Positions 8,084 to 16,761 of a stretch of 64,000 bases of DNA are shown here, one piece after another (positions within the stretch are counted from its first letter, which is position 1; every line of letters starts with the position of its first letter). Below the pieces are notes generated by a model. That model had not been told where the DNA came from, did not search any database, and saw nothing but the letters and a program-made list of their open reading frames with translations. A program made the position numbers and the translations under genes. The stretch comes from Streptomyces sp. LaPpAH-108 (GTDB lineage: Bacteria; Actinomycetota; Actinomycetes; Streptomycetales; Streptomycetaceae). The stretch is taken from the NCBI RefSeq assembly GCF_000373625.1, contig NZ_KB891993.1:1-64000 (forward strand). Direction: 5' to 3'.

Positions 8084-9586
8084 TCAGGCCCCGTGGCCCG
8101 CCTTCTCGCCCGCGCCGCTCTCCCCCACGCCGGGCCACGGGGTCTCCGCGAGGTCGTCGTCGCCCGGGTGGGCCCGGCGCTCGCGCAGGTCCGCCACGGC
8201 CAGGACGAGGGCGAGGAGGACGATGGCGGCGGCGGTGAGCATCCCGAACTGGAGGGCCGTCGTGGCGCGGCCGTGGTTGGCGAGGTGTGCGAAGTACACG
8301 GCGCCGACCACGGCGATGCCCACGGACGAGCCGATGCGCTGGCCGGTCTGCATCACGCCGCCCGCCGCACCGGCCCGTCGCACCGGTACGAGCATGAGGG
8401 TGAGGGTGGTGTTGGGCGAGACCGTCAGGCCTGAGCCGGTGCCGCCGATGAGCAGCGGCAGTGCCATGGCCCAGCCGACGTGCTCGCCGGGCACCAGCTG
8501 AACGGCCAGCACCACGCCCAGCAGCCCCAGAATCACGGCGCTCAGGCCGATGACGACCAGGCTGCGGCCGTAGCGCATCACCAGCCGTCCTCCGAAGACC
8601 GCGCCGATCGCCGAGGCGGCGGCGAACGGGAGGATCGTCACTCCTGCGGCGAGGGGGCTGTAGCCCACGGAGTTCTGCAGGAACAGGGACAGTACGAAGA
8701 AGATCGTGGTGAGCCCGCCGAAGAAGGTGAGGCTGATCAGGGTGCCGAGCGTGAAGGAGCGCAGGGAGAAGAGGCCGAGGTCGATCAGCGGGGCGTCGCC
8801 CACGCGGGTCCGGTTCCGCTCCCATGCCCAGAAGGCGCCCAGCAGCAGGGCGCCCAGCGGGAGCAGGAGCCACTTCGCCCGTCCCTGCCACTGCTGTTCC
8901 TGGACCAGGGGGAGCAGCAGCGCGAGGACACCGGTGCCGAGGAGCAGTACGCCGACGGGGTCGAACTTCTCCCGTCTGCCGCCCGGCACCGGGAGGCGGG
9001 GCAGCAGCCGGTGCCCGGCGACGAGGGCGGCCACCCCGATCGGCACGTTGACGAAGAACACCCAGCGCCAGCCGTCGTCCGTGCCGGACGCGTGGAGCAG
9101 CAGTCCGCCCGCGAGCGGGCCGACGGCGGTGGACACGGCGATGACGCTGCCGTGGAAGCCGAAGGCCCGGGCCCGTTCGGCGCCCTGGAACATCTGCTGG
9201 ATCAGGCCCGAGGTCTGCGGTGCGACCACACCGGCGGCGGCGCCCTGGAGCAGCCGGAACATCACCAGCCAGGCGGGGCCCGGGGCGAGGCCGCAGCCGA
9301 TCGACGCGGCCGTGAACACGGCGAGGCCGATCAGCAGCGCCTGGCGGCGTCCCCGCAGGTCGCCCAGCCGTCCTGCGGGCGCGAGCGCGAGGCCGAAGGC
9401 GAGGGCGTACCCGGACACCACCCAGGACTGGGTGGCTTCGGAGGCGCCGAGCCCGCGCTCCATGGAAGGCAGCGCCACATTCACGATCGAGACGTCGAGC
9501 AGCGAGATGAAGCCCGCGGTCAGACAGACCCCGAGCGCTTTCCACCGCCGGTCGTCGAGAGCGGGCTTGTCCGTTTCTGTGGTCAT
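8084..9586 (-). CDS. MFS drug-efflux transporter, DHA2 family (14 TM)
   Basis: A 500-residue integral membrane protein with the spacing of 14-helix DHA2 (EmrB/QacA-like) proton antiporters. LLDVSIVNVALPSM in helix 1 is the family's motif D1; GRLGDLRGRRQAL is motif A; WRWVFFVNVPIG follows the second helix block. The cytoplasmic C-tail is rich in Asp, Glu and Gly. It would export small hydrophobic molecules, plausibly the product of the adjacent P450/flavoprotein cluster. It is read toward that cluster and its start lies 50 bp from a truncated MerR regulator gene that may once have controlled it. Confidence 0.92.
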   Translation of the reverse strand: MTTETDKPALDDRRWKALGVCLTAGFISLLDVSIVNVALPSMERGLGASEATQSWVVSGYALAFGLALAPAGRLGDLRGRRQALLIGLAVFTAASIGCGLAPGPAWLVMFRLLQGAAAGVVAPQTSGLIQQMFQGAERARAFGFHGSVIAVSTAVGPLAGGLLLHASGTDDGWRWVFFVNVPIGVAALVAGHRLLPRLPVPGGRREKFDPVGVLLLGTGVLALLLPLVQEQQWQGRAKWLLLPLGALLLGAFWAWERNRTRVGDAPLIDLGLFSLRSFTLGTLISLTFFGGLTTIFFVLSLFLQNSVGYSPLAAGVTILPFAAASAIGAVFGGRLVMRYGRSLVVIGLSAVILGLLGVVLAVQLVPGEHVGWAMALPLLIGGTGSGLTVSPNTTLTLMLVPVRRAGAAGGVMQTGQRIGSSVGIAVVGAVYFAHLANHGRATTALQFGMLTAAAIVLLALVLAVADLRERRAHPGDDDLAETPWPGVGESGAGEKAGHGA

Positions 9587-9635
9587 GTGATCACGCTATG
9601 CGTGCGCGGTCGTACGGGCGGGGAAGGGAGGCGGG

Positions 9636-10139
9636 ATGTCGTGGCTGGGTCACGCCCCTCAGCCGTCACATCTCCTCGTCCGGCTGGTCGTGGGCCGGGA
9701 ACTCTCGCTTCCCGAGGTCGCCGCCGCCCACGCCGAGGCCCTGGCCGTACGGATTCGCGTCCTGCGGCTGCGGCACGCGGTGCTGACGGCGGTGGCCGAG
9801 CGCGGGCTCACTGTCGAGGAGACGGATCTCATGCACAAGCTGGCGCAGCTCTCCGAGGACGAACGTCGGCGTCTGATCGGGGACTTCCTCGAGTCTGCCT
9901 TCGGCGGTCTCGGCACCGGTTCCGCGTTCGCGGGGATCAGACGTTCGGTGACGCTCGAGCTGCCCGATGACGCCGAGCTGCGGCGCCTGCTGCTGGCCCG
10001 GCTGGAGAGCGTGAACGATCCGCGCCGGGACCGGTACGTCCAGCTCCTCGCGGTGATCAACGGCTGGCCCGCCCCGCAGGGCCTGACACCGGTGCTCGAC
10101 TGGGCCGTTGAGGCCGTCCGCGTCCGAGTGGAGCGGTAG
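9636..10139 (+). CDS. MerR-family regulator lacking its DNA-binding domain
   Basis: A 167-residue protein resembling only the C-terminal dimerisation/effector part of Streptomyces MerR regulators: RELSLPEVAAAHAEALAVR, LRLRHAVLTAV, then the LSEDERRRLIGDFL and SAFGGLG segments. The winged-helix N-terminus (about 70 residues, normally with RFY and GYRxY motifs) is absent; instead there are some 20 unrelated residues. The ATG at 9636 has a good GGGAGG box, so it may still be translated. It diverges from the MFS exporter gene. It may be a dead regulator or a dominant-negative partner for a full-length paralogue. No frameshifted HTH is visible upstream. Confidence 0.75.
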   Translation: MSWLGHAPQPSHLLVRLVVGRELSLPEVAAAHAEALAVRIRVLRLRHAVLTAVAERGLTVEETDLMHKLAQLSEDERRRLIGDFLESAFGGLGTGSAFAGIRRSVTLELPDDAELRRLLLARLESVNDPRRDRYVQLLAVINGWPAPQGLTPVLDWAVEAVRVRVER

Positions 10140-10165
10140 TGGGGGTCGCGTGGCGGCCGTGGCGG

Positions 10166-11386
10166 TCACAAGTCGCGGAAGTCCTTGACGGCGGGGTACG
10201 TGACGTGCGTGCAGCCGCGTCGGGTGGTGATGTCGTCGACGTAGGCGCGGAAGAGGGAGTCGACCGCCTTGCGGCCGAGGATGTCGTCGTAGGGCTGGGC
10301 GGTGGTCAGGGTGTGCAGGGCGGGCTTGCCGTCACAGACCGAGGATGCCCACCAGGTGCCGTCCTTGCCGCCCGCCGTGCCCGCCCTGATCTTCACCTCG
10401 TCGCCGAAGGAGTCCACGGCCACGGACTTCGTCTCGGAACCGGCGTAGGACACCGTGCGCAGCCACCAGGGCGAATGGGTGAGCGCGCTCTCGGCGTACT
10501 CGCGCTGATCGCCGTCCAGGCCGCCCGCGATGGCGCGGACTCGGTCGGGGCCGACCGCCAGCAGGCAGCTCTCCACCGGGTTCGCGTCACGGGCGGGGGT
10601 CGCCAGGGCACGGTCGGGCAGTCGCCGCTGCCCCTGTTCCTTGATCAGCCGTCCGGCCCAGCGGCAGGAACCGGTGGCTGCGGTGGCCGGGCTCAACGCG
10701 GAGGGGACGGCGGGCATCCGGTCGGGCAGAGCCGGGAGTCGGGTCCGGCAGCCGACCCGGTGGGTGAGCTGCCGCATGGCCGAGCGCGCGATGCGGGCCA
10801 GGCGCTTCCGGTCCTCGGCGGAGACCTTCCCGTACCGGGCAACGGCGGTGACCCTCAGCAGACTTGGGGCCTCCTTTCCGCTGCCGGGGCCGCACTCGGC
10901 ACGTACCGCGGTGCGGAAGTTCGTGTACGAGCCCAGGGTGCCGTCGCCCAGCGGCCACTCCTCGGGGTCGATGTCGGCGACCGCGGTGACATCGGCTTTC
11001 GGGCGGTATCCGTCGTAGGAGGAGAAGGGAGCACGCCGGTCGCCGATGGTGTTCATGGCCTCGGGGTCGTCGCTGCTCCTGACGATCAGCCGGAACAGCT
11101 CGGAGGACTTGTGCGAGCCGGTCACCTTGTAGACGGTGCAGGCGCTGGGCAGTTGCCGTACGTCGAGCCAGTACTGCTCGTGGTCGTCGGATTCCGCTCG
11201 GACCGTGCCGCCCTGGAGATCCATCACCTGGGCCCCTGACACCAGGTGGTCGCATGCCTCGGCGACGGCGCGCTCGCTGGCGGCCCGGTCGCGGATGTCG
11301 TCGACGGTCAGCCGGCCCGCGTACAGGCTCAGCCCGATCCCGCCCACGGCCGTCGTCAGTACCAGTCGGCGCCAGGCCGCACCCAT
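10166..11386 (-). CDS. Membrane-anchored hypothetical protein
   Basis: A 406-residue protein I cannot place in a characterised family. Residues 8-26 (LVLTTAVGGIGLSLYAG) form a single N-terminal membrane anchor or uncleaved signal; the rest is soluble and would face outside. It contains dispersed cysteines (for example EACDHL, SACTVY, GSCRWA, SSVCDG, RRGCTH) that could form disulfides. The ATG follows GGGGGAGAG. It lies with the SRPBCC gene in a short leftward pair separated by 126 bp. Similar proteins are common, and uncharacterised, in streptomycetes; role unknown. Confidence 0.65.
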   Translation of the reverse strand: MGAAWRRLVLTTAVGGIGLSLYAGRLTVDDIRDRAASERAVAEACDHLVSGAQVMDLQGGTVRAESDDHEQYWLDVRQLPSACTVYKVTGSHKSSELFRLIVRSSDDPEAMNTIGDRRAPFSSYDGYRPKADVTAVADIDPEEWPLGDGTLGSYTNFRTAVRAECGPGSGKEAPSLLRVTAVARYGKVSAEDRKRLARIARSAMRQLTHRVGCRTRLPALPDRMPAVPSALSPATAATGSCRWAGRLIKEQGQRRLPDRALATPARDANPVESCLLAVGPDRVRAIAGGLDGDQREYAESALTHSPWWLRTVSYAGSETKSVAVDSFGDEVKIRAGTAGGKDGTWWASSVCDGKPALHTLTTAQPYDDILGRKAVDSLFRAYVDDITTRRGCTHVTYPAVKDFRDL

Positions 11387-11512
11387 CGTGCTCTCCCCCG
11401 TCGGTCTCGCTCGCGGCGGCTGCCGCGTCGATCATCAAGGGTAGAGAGGAGGTGTCCGGGCCGTGCGGTCGGCCTTGTTCGACGGTCCACGGTCCTGCCC
11501 CCTGCCGCTCGG

Positions 11513-11896
11513 TCAGACGCGGGTGAGCCGGTGGAGTGCCCAGTGGACCATGGGGGCGTACAGCAGGGGAACCGGGCAGGCGGCCGTCAGTTCTACGGCG
11601 ACTCGGGTGCCCGTGCCGTGCGGCGACATCGTGTGGGCCACCTGTACGGGGATGCCCAGGAAGACCAGCTGCCAGGTCCAGCTGCCCTTCGACCGGTCGA
11701 CCTCCGTGACCGTGAACCGGCCACGCAGGAGACCCGCGACCTGCACCACGCCCCGGGCGCCCGGCCGGATGACCTCACCCTGCGTCTCGACGGCGCGCAG
11801 ATGGGGTGCCCAGTGGGCCCAGCGGTCGTAGCGCGCATACCGCTCCCAGACCACATCGGGCGCCGCGGGGCCCGCGACCGTGACAAGGTGCCGCAT
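11513..11896 (-). CDS. SRPBCC-fold protein (polyketide cyclase/START-like)
   Basis: A 127-residue protein with the helix-grip signature: VWERYARYDRWAHWAPHLR near the N-terminus, a conserved GxRGVVQ turn, a beta-rich middle (GRFTVTEVDRSKGSWTW) and the terminal helix PLLYAPMVHWALHRL. Length and pattern fit Polyketide_cyc2/SRPBCC proteins that bind hydrophobic ligands in a cavity. A GGGAGG box precedes the ATG. No catalytic residue can be assigned and the context gives no substrate. Confidence 0.8.
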   Translation of the reverse strand: MRHLVTVAGPAAPDVVWERYARYDRWAHWAPHLRAVETQGEVIRPGARGVVQVAGLLRGRFTVTEVDRSKGSWTWQLVFLGIPVQVAHTMSPHGTGTRVAVELTAACPVPLLYAPMVHWALHRLTRV

Positions 11897-12214
11897 GTCC
11901 GACCTCCCAGCGGTGTCGGGCCCAATCTACGGCGCTCGGCGCGGGGGTGCTCGGCGAGCGGGCGCAGTGGGCCGGGGCCAGGAGGTGGGTGGCCAGGGCT
12001 GCGCCCGGGTAGTCCGCCGCTTGCCAGGCGGCGACCGCTTCGGCGGGGCGGGTGGCCCTGTCGCCTTCTTCGTGGCGTACGTGGCCTGCGCGGGCGTCGC
12101 CTGGACGGGCGGGATCCACGTCGTCCCAGGAGAGGTGCCCGGGTGCCAGATCAACCCACGGCCGTCGTTCAAGCGGTTTCTCACAGCCGACGACCTGACC
12201 GGCGTTCCTCCCCC
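11897..12214. other. Intergenic stretch, possible decayed coding fragment
   Basis: A 318-bp gap between the SRPBCC and DUF262 genes. On the minus strand around 11,930-12,100 a frame with coding-like composition reads AEAVAAWQAADYPGAALATH and on, but it has no start, no ribosome-binding site and no family I recognise. I treat it as non-coding or as a remnant. Confidence 0.35.
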
Positions 12215-14422
12215 TTACCGCAGGAGTCCGGCGTCGACCGCTCGATCGCGCACGGTTCTCAGGCTGACGCGCGCGCCGGTCTCGTCCTCGACGTGCCATT
12301 CGGTCATGCCCTGGCAGGTCTTGGTGCCCCGGGCGACGGCTCCGGCTTCGTCGACGCGGCCGTAGGGGGTGCCGCCGGTCGCCGCGAGGATGATGCCTCC
12401 GTGTTCGTCGATGGTGGCCCAGTGCTCGGTGGAGCGGTAGGTGAGAACGATCCGGGTACCGGCTTGGAGGACCTGTGCCTGGACCATCTGGGCGACCTGC
12501 GTGCGGCGCCCTCGCGTGGCCGGTCTGCGCCGGGGCTGGGGTGCGGGAGCGGATGGTGCGGTGCCGTTCGGCGCGGGTGGCGTGGGGACGGGCAGGCCAA
12601 GTCGCCTGGGATCCCAGATGCGTTCGAACAGCCGCAGGTAGAGGTCCTGGCGGGTCTGGATGACCGAGGTCATGGTCTCCCCCGCGCCGAACGGCCTCAG
12701 CAGCTTGTCGAGTTGGTGGGTCCTGATGAACTCGCGCAGCACCGGGTTCCGGAGGTCGTACTTGGGGGCCATGATGCCCAGCAGGGTGTTGCCGCGGGCG
12801 TAGAAGACGGTCTTCTCGCTGAGGGGCAGGTCGTTGAGGCTGGAGTTCTCGCGTCCCAGCAGCAGCCCGAGTCCGCCGAGTTGGTTGCGCAGGCTGCGGA
12901 AGACGACCTTGTCGGGTATCTCCTGGCGCACCCGGTGATGGTGGTTGGCCCACAGGTGCTCGATGTGGAACTTGTCCCGGTCGAGGAAGTCGAGCACGTC
13001 GTACGGCCGTCGGCATTCCTCTTCGACGTAGGCGGTGGCCCGGGCGAGCAGGTAACGGATCTGGTGGGCGTTGTTCCCCCGCAGGCCCAGGGTGACCGCG
13101 TCGCGTATCGCTCCCCCGTCGTCCGTGACGAGACCGGCCAGCGCGGACGCGACGTCGTCCACGGTGCGGCATTTCCGCAGGAGGGGGACGAGTTCGGTGT
13201 GGACCAGGGCGTCGGCGTCGGCGGACTGGACGGGCAGATCCTGGAGGATGCGCAGGGCGTACCAGCGGTCGATGTACGCGGCGACCAGGCGGGCTTTGTC
13301 CTTGGCAGGGGTGGGCTGGTCGTCGGGGTCGATGGCCGCGAGGACGGCGACGGATTGGACGCCGAGCCCGTTGCGTTCGTTGAAGAGCACCGTCTCCAGG
13401 CGGTCACCGTCCGTCTTCAGCGTGCGGGTGGCAGCGAGGAAGGGCCGGTAGGCGCGGGCCGAGTCCAGGAGGTCCTGGACGAACTCGAGGAAGCGGTCGG
13501 GGCGGCCGGCGATCAGACCGAGGTGCTCGGCGTTGTGGCGCACCCACACGTTGAGGTTGGTGGTGATCTGGCGGCGGTCGTCGGCGTCGCCCTCGCGTGC
13601 GCAGCGGGCGAGGAGGTAGGCCTTGATGAAGCGGGAGGCCGCCTGGGGATCGTCGCGGTCGGTGGAGAGTTCCCGCAGCATCTCCTGCCACTGGGTGTTG
13701 AGTTGTTCCTCGCCCGCGCCGACGTTGGACAGCAGGTGGCTCTTGAGCAGGTCGACGGCGGTGAGGCGGGCGCCTCGGTCGTTCATCGTCTCGAACATGC
13801 GGTAGCCGTGGTCGCGGCCCGCCGCACGGATGCCGACCAGGACCACCCGCCTCAGAAGCCACTCGGTGAAGTGGCTCAGTTCCTCGGCGTCGAGTTCCTC
13901 CACGAGCTGGGATTCCATCTGCCGGCCGCGTGCCCACAGGTTGCGGCGGGAGAGTGAATCCCCCGCCCCCGTCTCGTACTTACGGCCCTCGCTGATGGCG
14001 CGCAGGACGGGGTCGTGGTCGGTGATGCCGACACTGAAGTGCTTGCCGTCGGGCGTGATCACGCGGTTCAGCTGGTCGAGCGTGTGAGAGTCCCCGACCT
14101 CCTTGGCCCACAACCTCAGTTGCAGGAAGAGCAGATGCAGGGTGACGAACCGCTGCTGGCCGTCGACGAGGAAGCGGCGGTTTCTCTCCGGCTCGTGGTA
14201 GACGAAGGGGCCGAGGAAGTACTCCGGCGCGGTGTGCGGGCGGCGCCGGTACGCCGAGTCACCCCACCAGTTCCGGAACGAGTCGCACAAGTCCCGCAGC
14301 AGCGTACGGACTTCTTCCTCGCCCCATGTGTAGTCACGCTGGTAGTAGTCGATCTCGTACGTCACATCCCGGAACAGCTCGTTCAGGTTGAACCCCTGAG
14401 ACCTGATCTCGTCCGCCCCCAT
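12215..14422 (-). CDS. DUF262/DUF1524 (GmrSD-like) nuclease with C-terminal RAMA domain
   Basis: A 735-residue defence-type protein. YYQRDYTW (26-33) and VDGQQR (86-91) are the DUF262 nucleotide-binding/NTPase motif; FETMNDRGARLTAVDLLKS (about 210-228) is also typical. FHIEHLWANHH (485-495) with NQLGGLGLLLGRENSSLND is the DUF1524 His-Me-finger (HNH) nuclease, as in GmrSD type IV restriction enzymes. After a Pro/Arg linker (610-640), residues 650-735 resemble the RAMA domain linked to modified-DNA recognition. I chose the ATG at 14422 over one 15 bases upstream because it follows GAGGGGTGG. No methyltransferase is adjacent, so a stand-alone modification-dependent enzyme is likely. Confidence 0.85.
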   Translation of the reverse strand: MGADEIRSQGFNLNELFRDVTYEIDYYQRDYTWGEEEVRTLLRDLCDSFRNWWGDSAYRRRPHTAPEYFLGPFVYHEPERNRRFLVDGQQRFVTLHLLFLQLRLWAKEVGDSHTLDQLNRVITPDGKHFSVGITDHDPVLRAISEGRKYETGAGDSLSRRNLWARGRQMESQLVEELDAEELSHFTEWLLRRVVLVGIRAAGRDHGYRMFETMNDRGARLTAVDLLKSHLLSNVGAGEEQLNTQWQEMLRELSTDRDDPQAASRFIKAYLLARCAREGDADDRRQITTNLNVWVRHNAEHLGLIAGRPDRFLEFVQDLLDSARAYRPFLAATRTLKTDGDRLETVLFNERNGLGVQSVAVLAAIDPDDQPTPAKDKARLVAAYIDRWYALRILQDLPVQSADADALVHTELVPLLRKCRTVDDVASALAGLVTDDGGAIRDAVTLGLRGNNAHQIRYLLARATAYVEEECRRPYDVLDFLDRDKFHIEHLWANHHHRVRQEIPDKVVFRSLRNQLGGLGLLLGRENSSLNDLPLSEKTVFYARGNTLLGIMAPKYDLRNPVLREFIRTHQLDKLLRPFGAGETMTSVIQTRQDLYLRLFERIWDPRRLGLPVPTPPAPNGTAPSAPAPQPRRRPATRGRRTQVAQMVQAQVLQAGTRIVLTYRSTEHWATIDEHGGIILAATGGTPYGRVDEAGAVARGTKTCQGMTEWHVEDETGARVSLRTVRDRAVDAGLLR

Positions 14423-14558
14423 GCACCCACCCCTCACCTGCCGCGCCGTATCCCGCCGTCATGCTGCCAATGGGGGGTCGTGGCGTACAGACGGCGCGGA
14501 GGTCGGATTGGCGAGGAGTGAGGTGCGGGGTCGGTGAGTTGGAGGCCCGCTGGTTTCG

Positions 14559-14765
14559 TCAGCGGGCTTCCAGCTCTTCGGCTCGCCGGGTCAACTCGGC
14601 CGCGATGCCGTCCCAGTCCGGGCCGTGCAACGAGAGGTTCTGCGCGGCCTCCCGCAAGAGAGCGGGCTCGTCCGGGCTCTGCAGCAGCACGAGCCGATAG
14701 GCGAGGTTGCGAATCCACACCGGAAGACGGCCGTCGACCACGTGCGGGCACAGTTCGCGCAACAT
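14559..14765 (-). pseudogene. Small conserved protein, apparent 5' frameshift
   Basis: The frame 14765-14559 encodes 68 residues with clear protein character (VWIRNLAYRLVLLQSPDEP, then a final helix ending TRRAEELEAR). Just upstream the same frame reads SDADAILS but hits a stop before any start. A second frame offset by one base, from the ATG at 14808, reads MHGTLTE and would join it if one base were added or lost near 14,788-14,795. The ATG at 14765 has no ribosome-binding site. Either a frameshift mutation or a sequencing error explains this. Function unknown. Confidence 0.55.
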
Positions 14766-14877
14766 CGACAGGATCGCGTCCGCATCGCTCGGTCAGCGTG
14801 CCGTGCATGCGTTCCAACCTATGCCGTCATGATCCGCCGGAGCGGACCCGGTGCTGTGACCGGGAAGCTCCGCCGGG

Positions 14878-15456
14878 TCAGCTCGGTCGGTCCGGTCGGG
14901 CTGCTTCCCACCTCCATGAGGTGGGGCGAGGGCGGCCGTCGAGATCCGCGCGACCGGTGCACCAGAGAAGCACCTGGTTGGGGTCTCCGGGCGGGGCGTC
15001 GGGGAAGAGCCGGTCGAGTACGGCCGCGCTCAGCGGTGCTGGTGGCAGCCGGTCCACGGACAGCCCCTGCGTGATGTCGTGCGTGTGCAGCAGTGTTTCG
15101 GCGACGCCCATCGCCGCGAACCCCTCGGGGTCGCACGGACCCCAGTGCCAGGCACGCGAGGCCGGGTCGGCGGTGGCCAGCGCGCTGCTGAGGAGCCCAC
15201 CGCAGGCGGTGACGGCCTGAAGCACCTCGGCCGGTGAGGCGGTGGGGCGGACGTTCAGATCGAAGGGAAGGTACGCGTCGGTGGGCTGGGCGGCCAGCTG
15301 CCCTGCGTAGGCCAGCAGGTCATGACCGACGTGCGCCGCCGTCTGCCAGCAGGTCCATTCGAGCTGCCCCGTCGGCACCGTCCAGTCCTCGGCGGTGTGA
15401 GGGCCGAGTATCCGCAGCATCTCTGCCACGGCGGCGTCGACGTCCTGACGGTTCAC
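14878..15456 (-). CDS. Maleylpyruvate isomerase-like mycothiol-dependent protein (DinB fold)
   Basis: A 192-residue four-helix-bundle protein. VPTGQLEWTCWQTAAHVGHD carries the N-terminal metal-binding His of the MDMPI/DinB superfamily; the later LLHTHDITQGL supplies the second His/Asp cluster. The C-terminal part (VLLWCTGRADLDGRPRP) matches actinobacterial mycothiol-dependent maleylpyruvate isomerase-like proteins. I chose the GTG at 15456 because CGAGGAG precedes it; an ATG 21 bases upstream in the same frame is weaker. Such proteins catalyse thiol-transfer or isomerisation reactions with mycothiol; the substrate is unknown. Confidence 0.8.
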   Translation of the reverse strand: MNRQDVDAAVAEMLRILGPHTAEDWTVPTGQLEWTCWQTAAHVGHDLLAYAGQLAAQPTDAYLPFDLNVRPTASPAEVLQAVTACGGLLSSALATADPASRAWHWGPCDPEGFAAMGVAETLLHTHDITQGLSVDRLPPAPLSAAVLDRLFPDAPPGDPNQVLLWCTGRADLDGRPRPTSWRWEAARPDRPS

Positions 15457-15557
15457 GCGGGACTCCTCGCGGTGCATGCTGTGCGGCTGGGCTCTGCCAG
15501 GCTGGCTCAGTCTGAACTTACGCTTCGCAACCGCTGGTTGAGGTGTCCGACGTCCCA

Positions 15558-15605
15558 TCGGCAGGCCGGACGACACCGGGCCCCGGTAGCCGTCCGGCCT
15601 GCCGA
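15558..15605 (-). terminator. Strong hairpin terminator closing the leftward sugar/ebo run
   Basis: A 15-bp perfect inverted repeat, TCGGCAGGCCGGACG at 15558-15572 and its complement at 15591-15605, with an 18-base loop that can itself pair. It begins 25 bases beyond the stop of the isomerase gene at 15630. There is no T-run, which is usual for streptomycete terminators. Confidence 0.75.
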
Positions 15606-15629
15606 CGAGTGGCCGTTCGATGGGCCGCG

Positions 15630-16673
15630 TCAGCACTTCTCGCGCAGGGAGTGCAAGTACGCGCTGGAGCGGCGGGCGAAGCGGAAGGAGTCGGTGGGGT
15701 TGTCGTGTTCGGTCTGCCAGTGGTGGGACTGGCGTTGGCCGCGGAGGTGGGTGACGGCGGAGATGAAGCGCTGGTAGTCGATGTCGCCGTCGCCGACGTC
15801 GGTCATGCGGTAGCCGAACTCGTTCGAGGGATCGCTGACGCCGTCCTTGACGTGGAAGAGGGGGTAGCGGTGGGGGTGGGCGAGGACGTAGTCGAGGGGT
15901 TCGAAGGGGGCGGGGGTGCCGTCGGGGCGCCGGGAGAAGCGGAACTGGCCCGCGTAGGCCCAGTAGATGTCCATCTCCAGGTACACGAGGTCGGGGTCGG
16001 TCTCGGCGAGCAGGACGTCGTAGAGGCGGACCTTGGGGTCGTCGGCGGCGAAGGCGAACTCGTCGGAGTGGTTGTGCTGGTAGAACTTCATGCCGCGCGC
16101 CCTGGCCGCGGCGCCGTACGCGTTGAAGTCCTGGGCGGCGCGCTTCCAGGCGTCGACGGTCGAGCCGTAGCGGAAGGGGCCCGAGGCGGTGCCGATGTGC
16201 TTGAGGCCGAGGGCCTGGGCGTCGTCCAGGACCTGGTCGAGGTTCTGGGCGAAGGTGTAGGCGCCCGGGTCGTCGGAGTAGTAGCCGACGTGACTGCCGA
16301 TCGGGGTCAGGCCGTGGTCCCGGGCGAGGCGCTTGAGGCGGGCGAGGGTGATGGGGCCGGCCGAGCCCTGGGTGTAGCCCGCGAACTCGATCTCGTCGTA
16401 GCCGTACTTCTCCAGCTCGGCGAAGACGGGCGCGAAGCCGAGGGTGCCGACCTTGTCGCGCAGGCTGTAGAGCTGGATGCCGAGGCGGCCGGGCGGGAGG
16501 ACGGGGCGGCCTCGGCCGGTGGTGGACGCCGACGGGGCGGGGGCCGACGCCGAGGCGGGCCCTGCGGCGGCGCCCAGCAGCGCGGCGGCCGTGGCGCCCG
16601 CGGCGACGCCCAGCATGCCCCTTCTGGAGAGGCGGTGGGCGAGTTCGGGGTCATTGCGGGAAATGCGGCTCAT
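15630..16673 (-). CDS. Tat-exported sugar phosphate isomerase/epimerase-like protein
   Basis: A 347-residue xylose-isomerase-like TIM barrel with an N-terminal twin-arginine signal (SRRGMLG then a long Ala-rich hydrophobic stretch). The barrel starts at LGIQLYSLRDKVG; metal and acid positions appear in YDEIEFAGY, KFYQHNHSDEF, VYLEMDIYW and LFHVKDG. Export of such a barrel suggests it acts on a free sugar or keto-sugar outside the membrane, not on a phosphate ester. It is the last gene before the terminator at 15558. Substrate unknown; it resembles TIM-barrel enzymes that accompany Gfo/Idh/MocA oxidoreductases. Confidence 0.87.
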   Translation of the reverse strand: MSRISRNDPELAHRLSRRGMLGVAAGATAAALLGAAAGPASASAPAPSASTTGRGRPVLPPGRLGIQLYSLRDKVGTLGFAPVFAELEKYGYDEIEFAGYTQGSAGPITLARLKRLARDHGLTPIGSHVGYYSDDPGAYTFAQNLDQVLDDAQALGLKHIGTASGPFRYGSTVDAWKRAAQDFNAYGAAARARGMKFYQHNHSDEFAFAADDPKVRLYDVLLAETDPDLVYLEMDIYWAYAGQFRFSRRPDGTPAPFEPLDYVLAHPHRYPLFHVKDGVSDPSNEFGYRMTDVGDGDIDYQRFISAVTHLRGQRQSHHWQTEHDNPTDSFRFARRSSAYLHSLREKC

Positions 16674-16761
16674 GTGGGAACTCCGGGGTGTGGGCGGGCG
16701 TTGTCAGTGGTGAGTGCTTCACTGGGGACCAGGTGCACAGGACGGACCTGGTGACGGGTCG

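Noticed and set aside
11930..12180. A minus-strand coding fragment between the SRPBCC and DUF262 genes
   Set aside because: No start, no ribosome-binding site and no recognisable family; could be chance.
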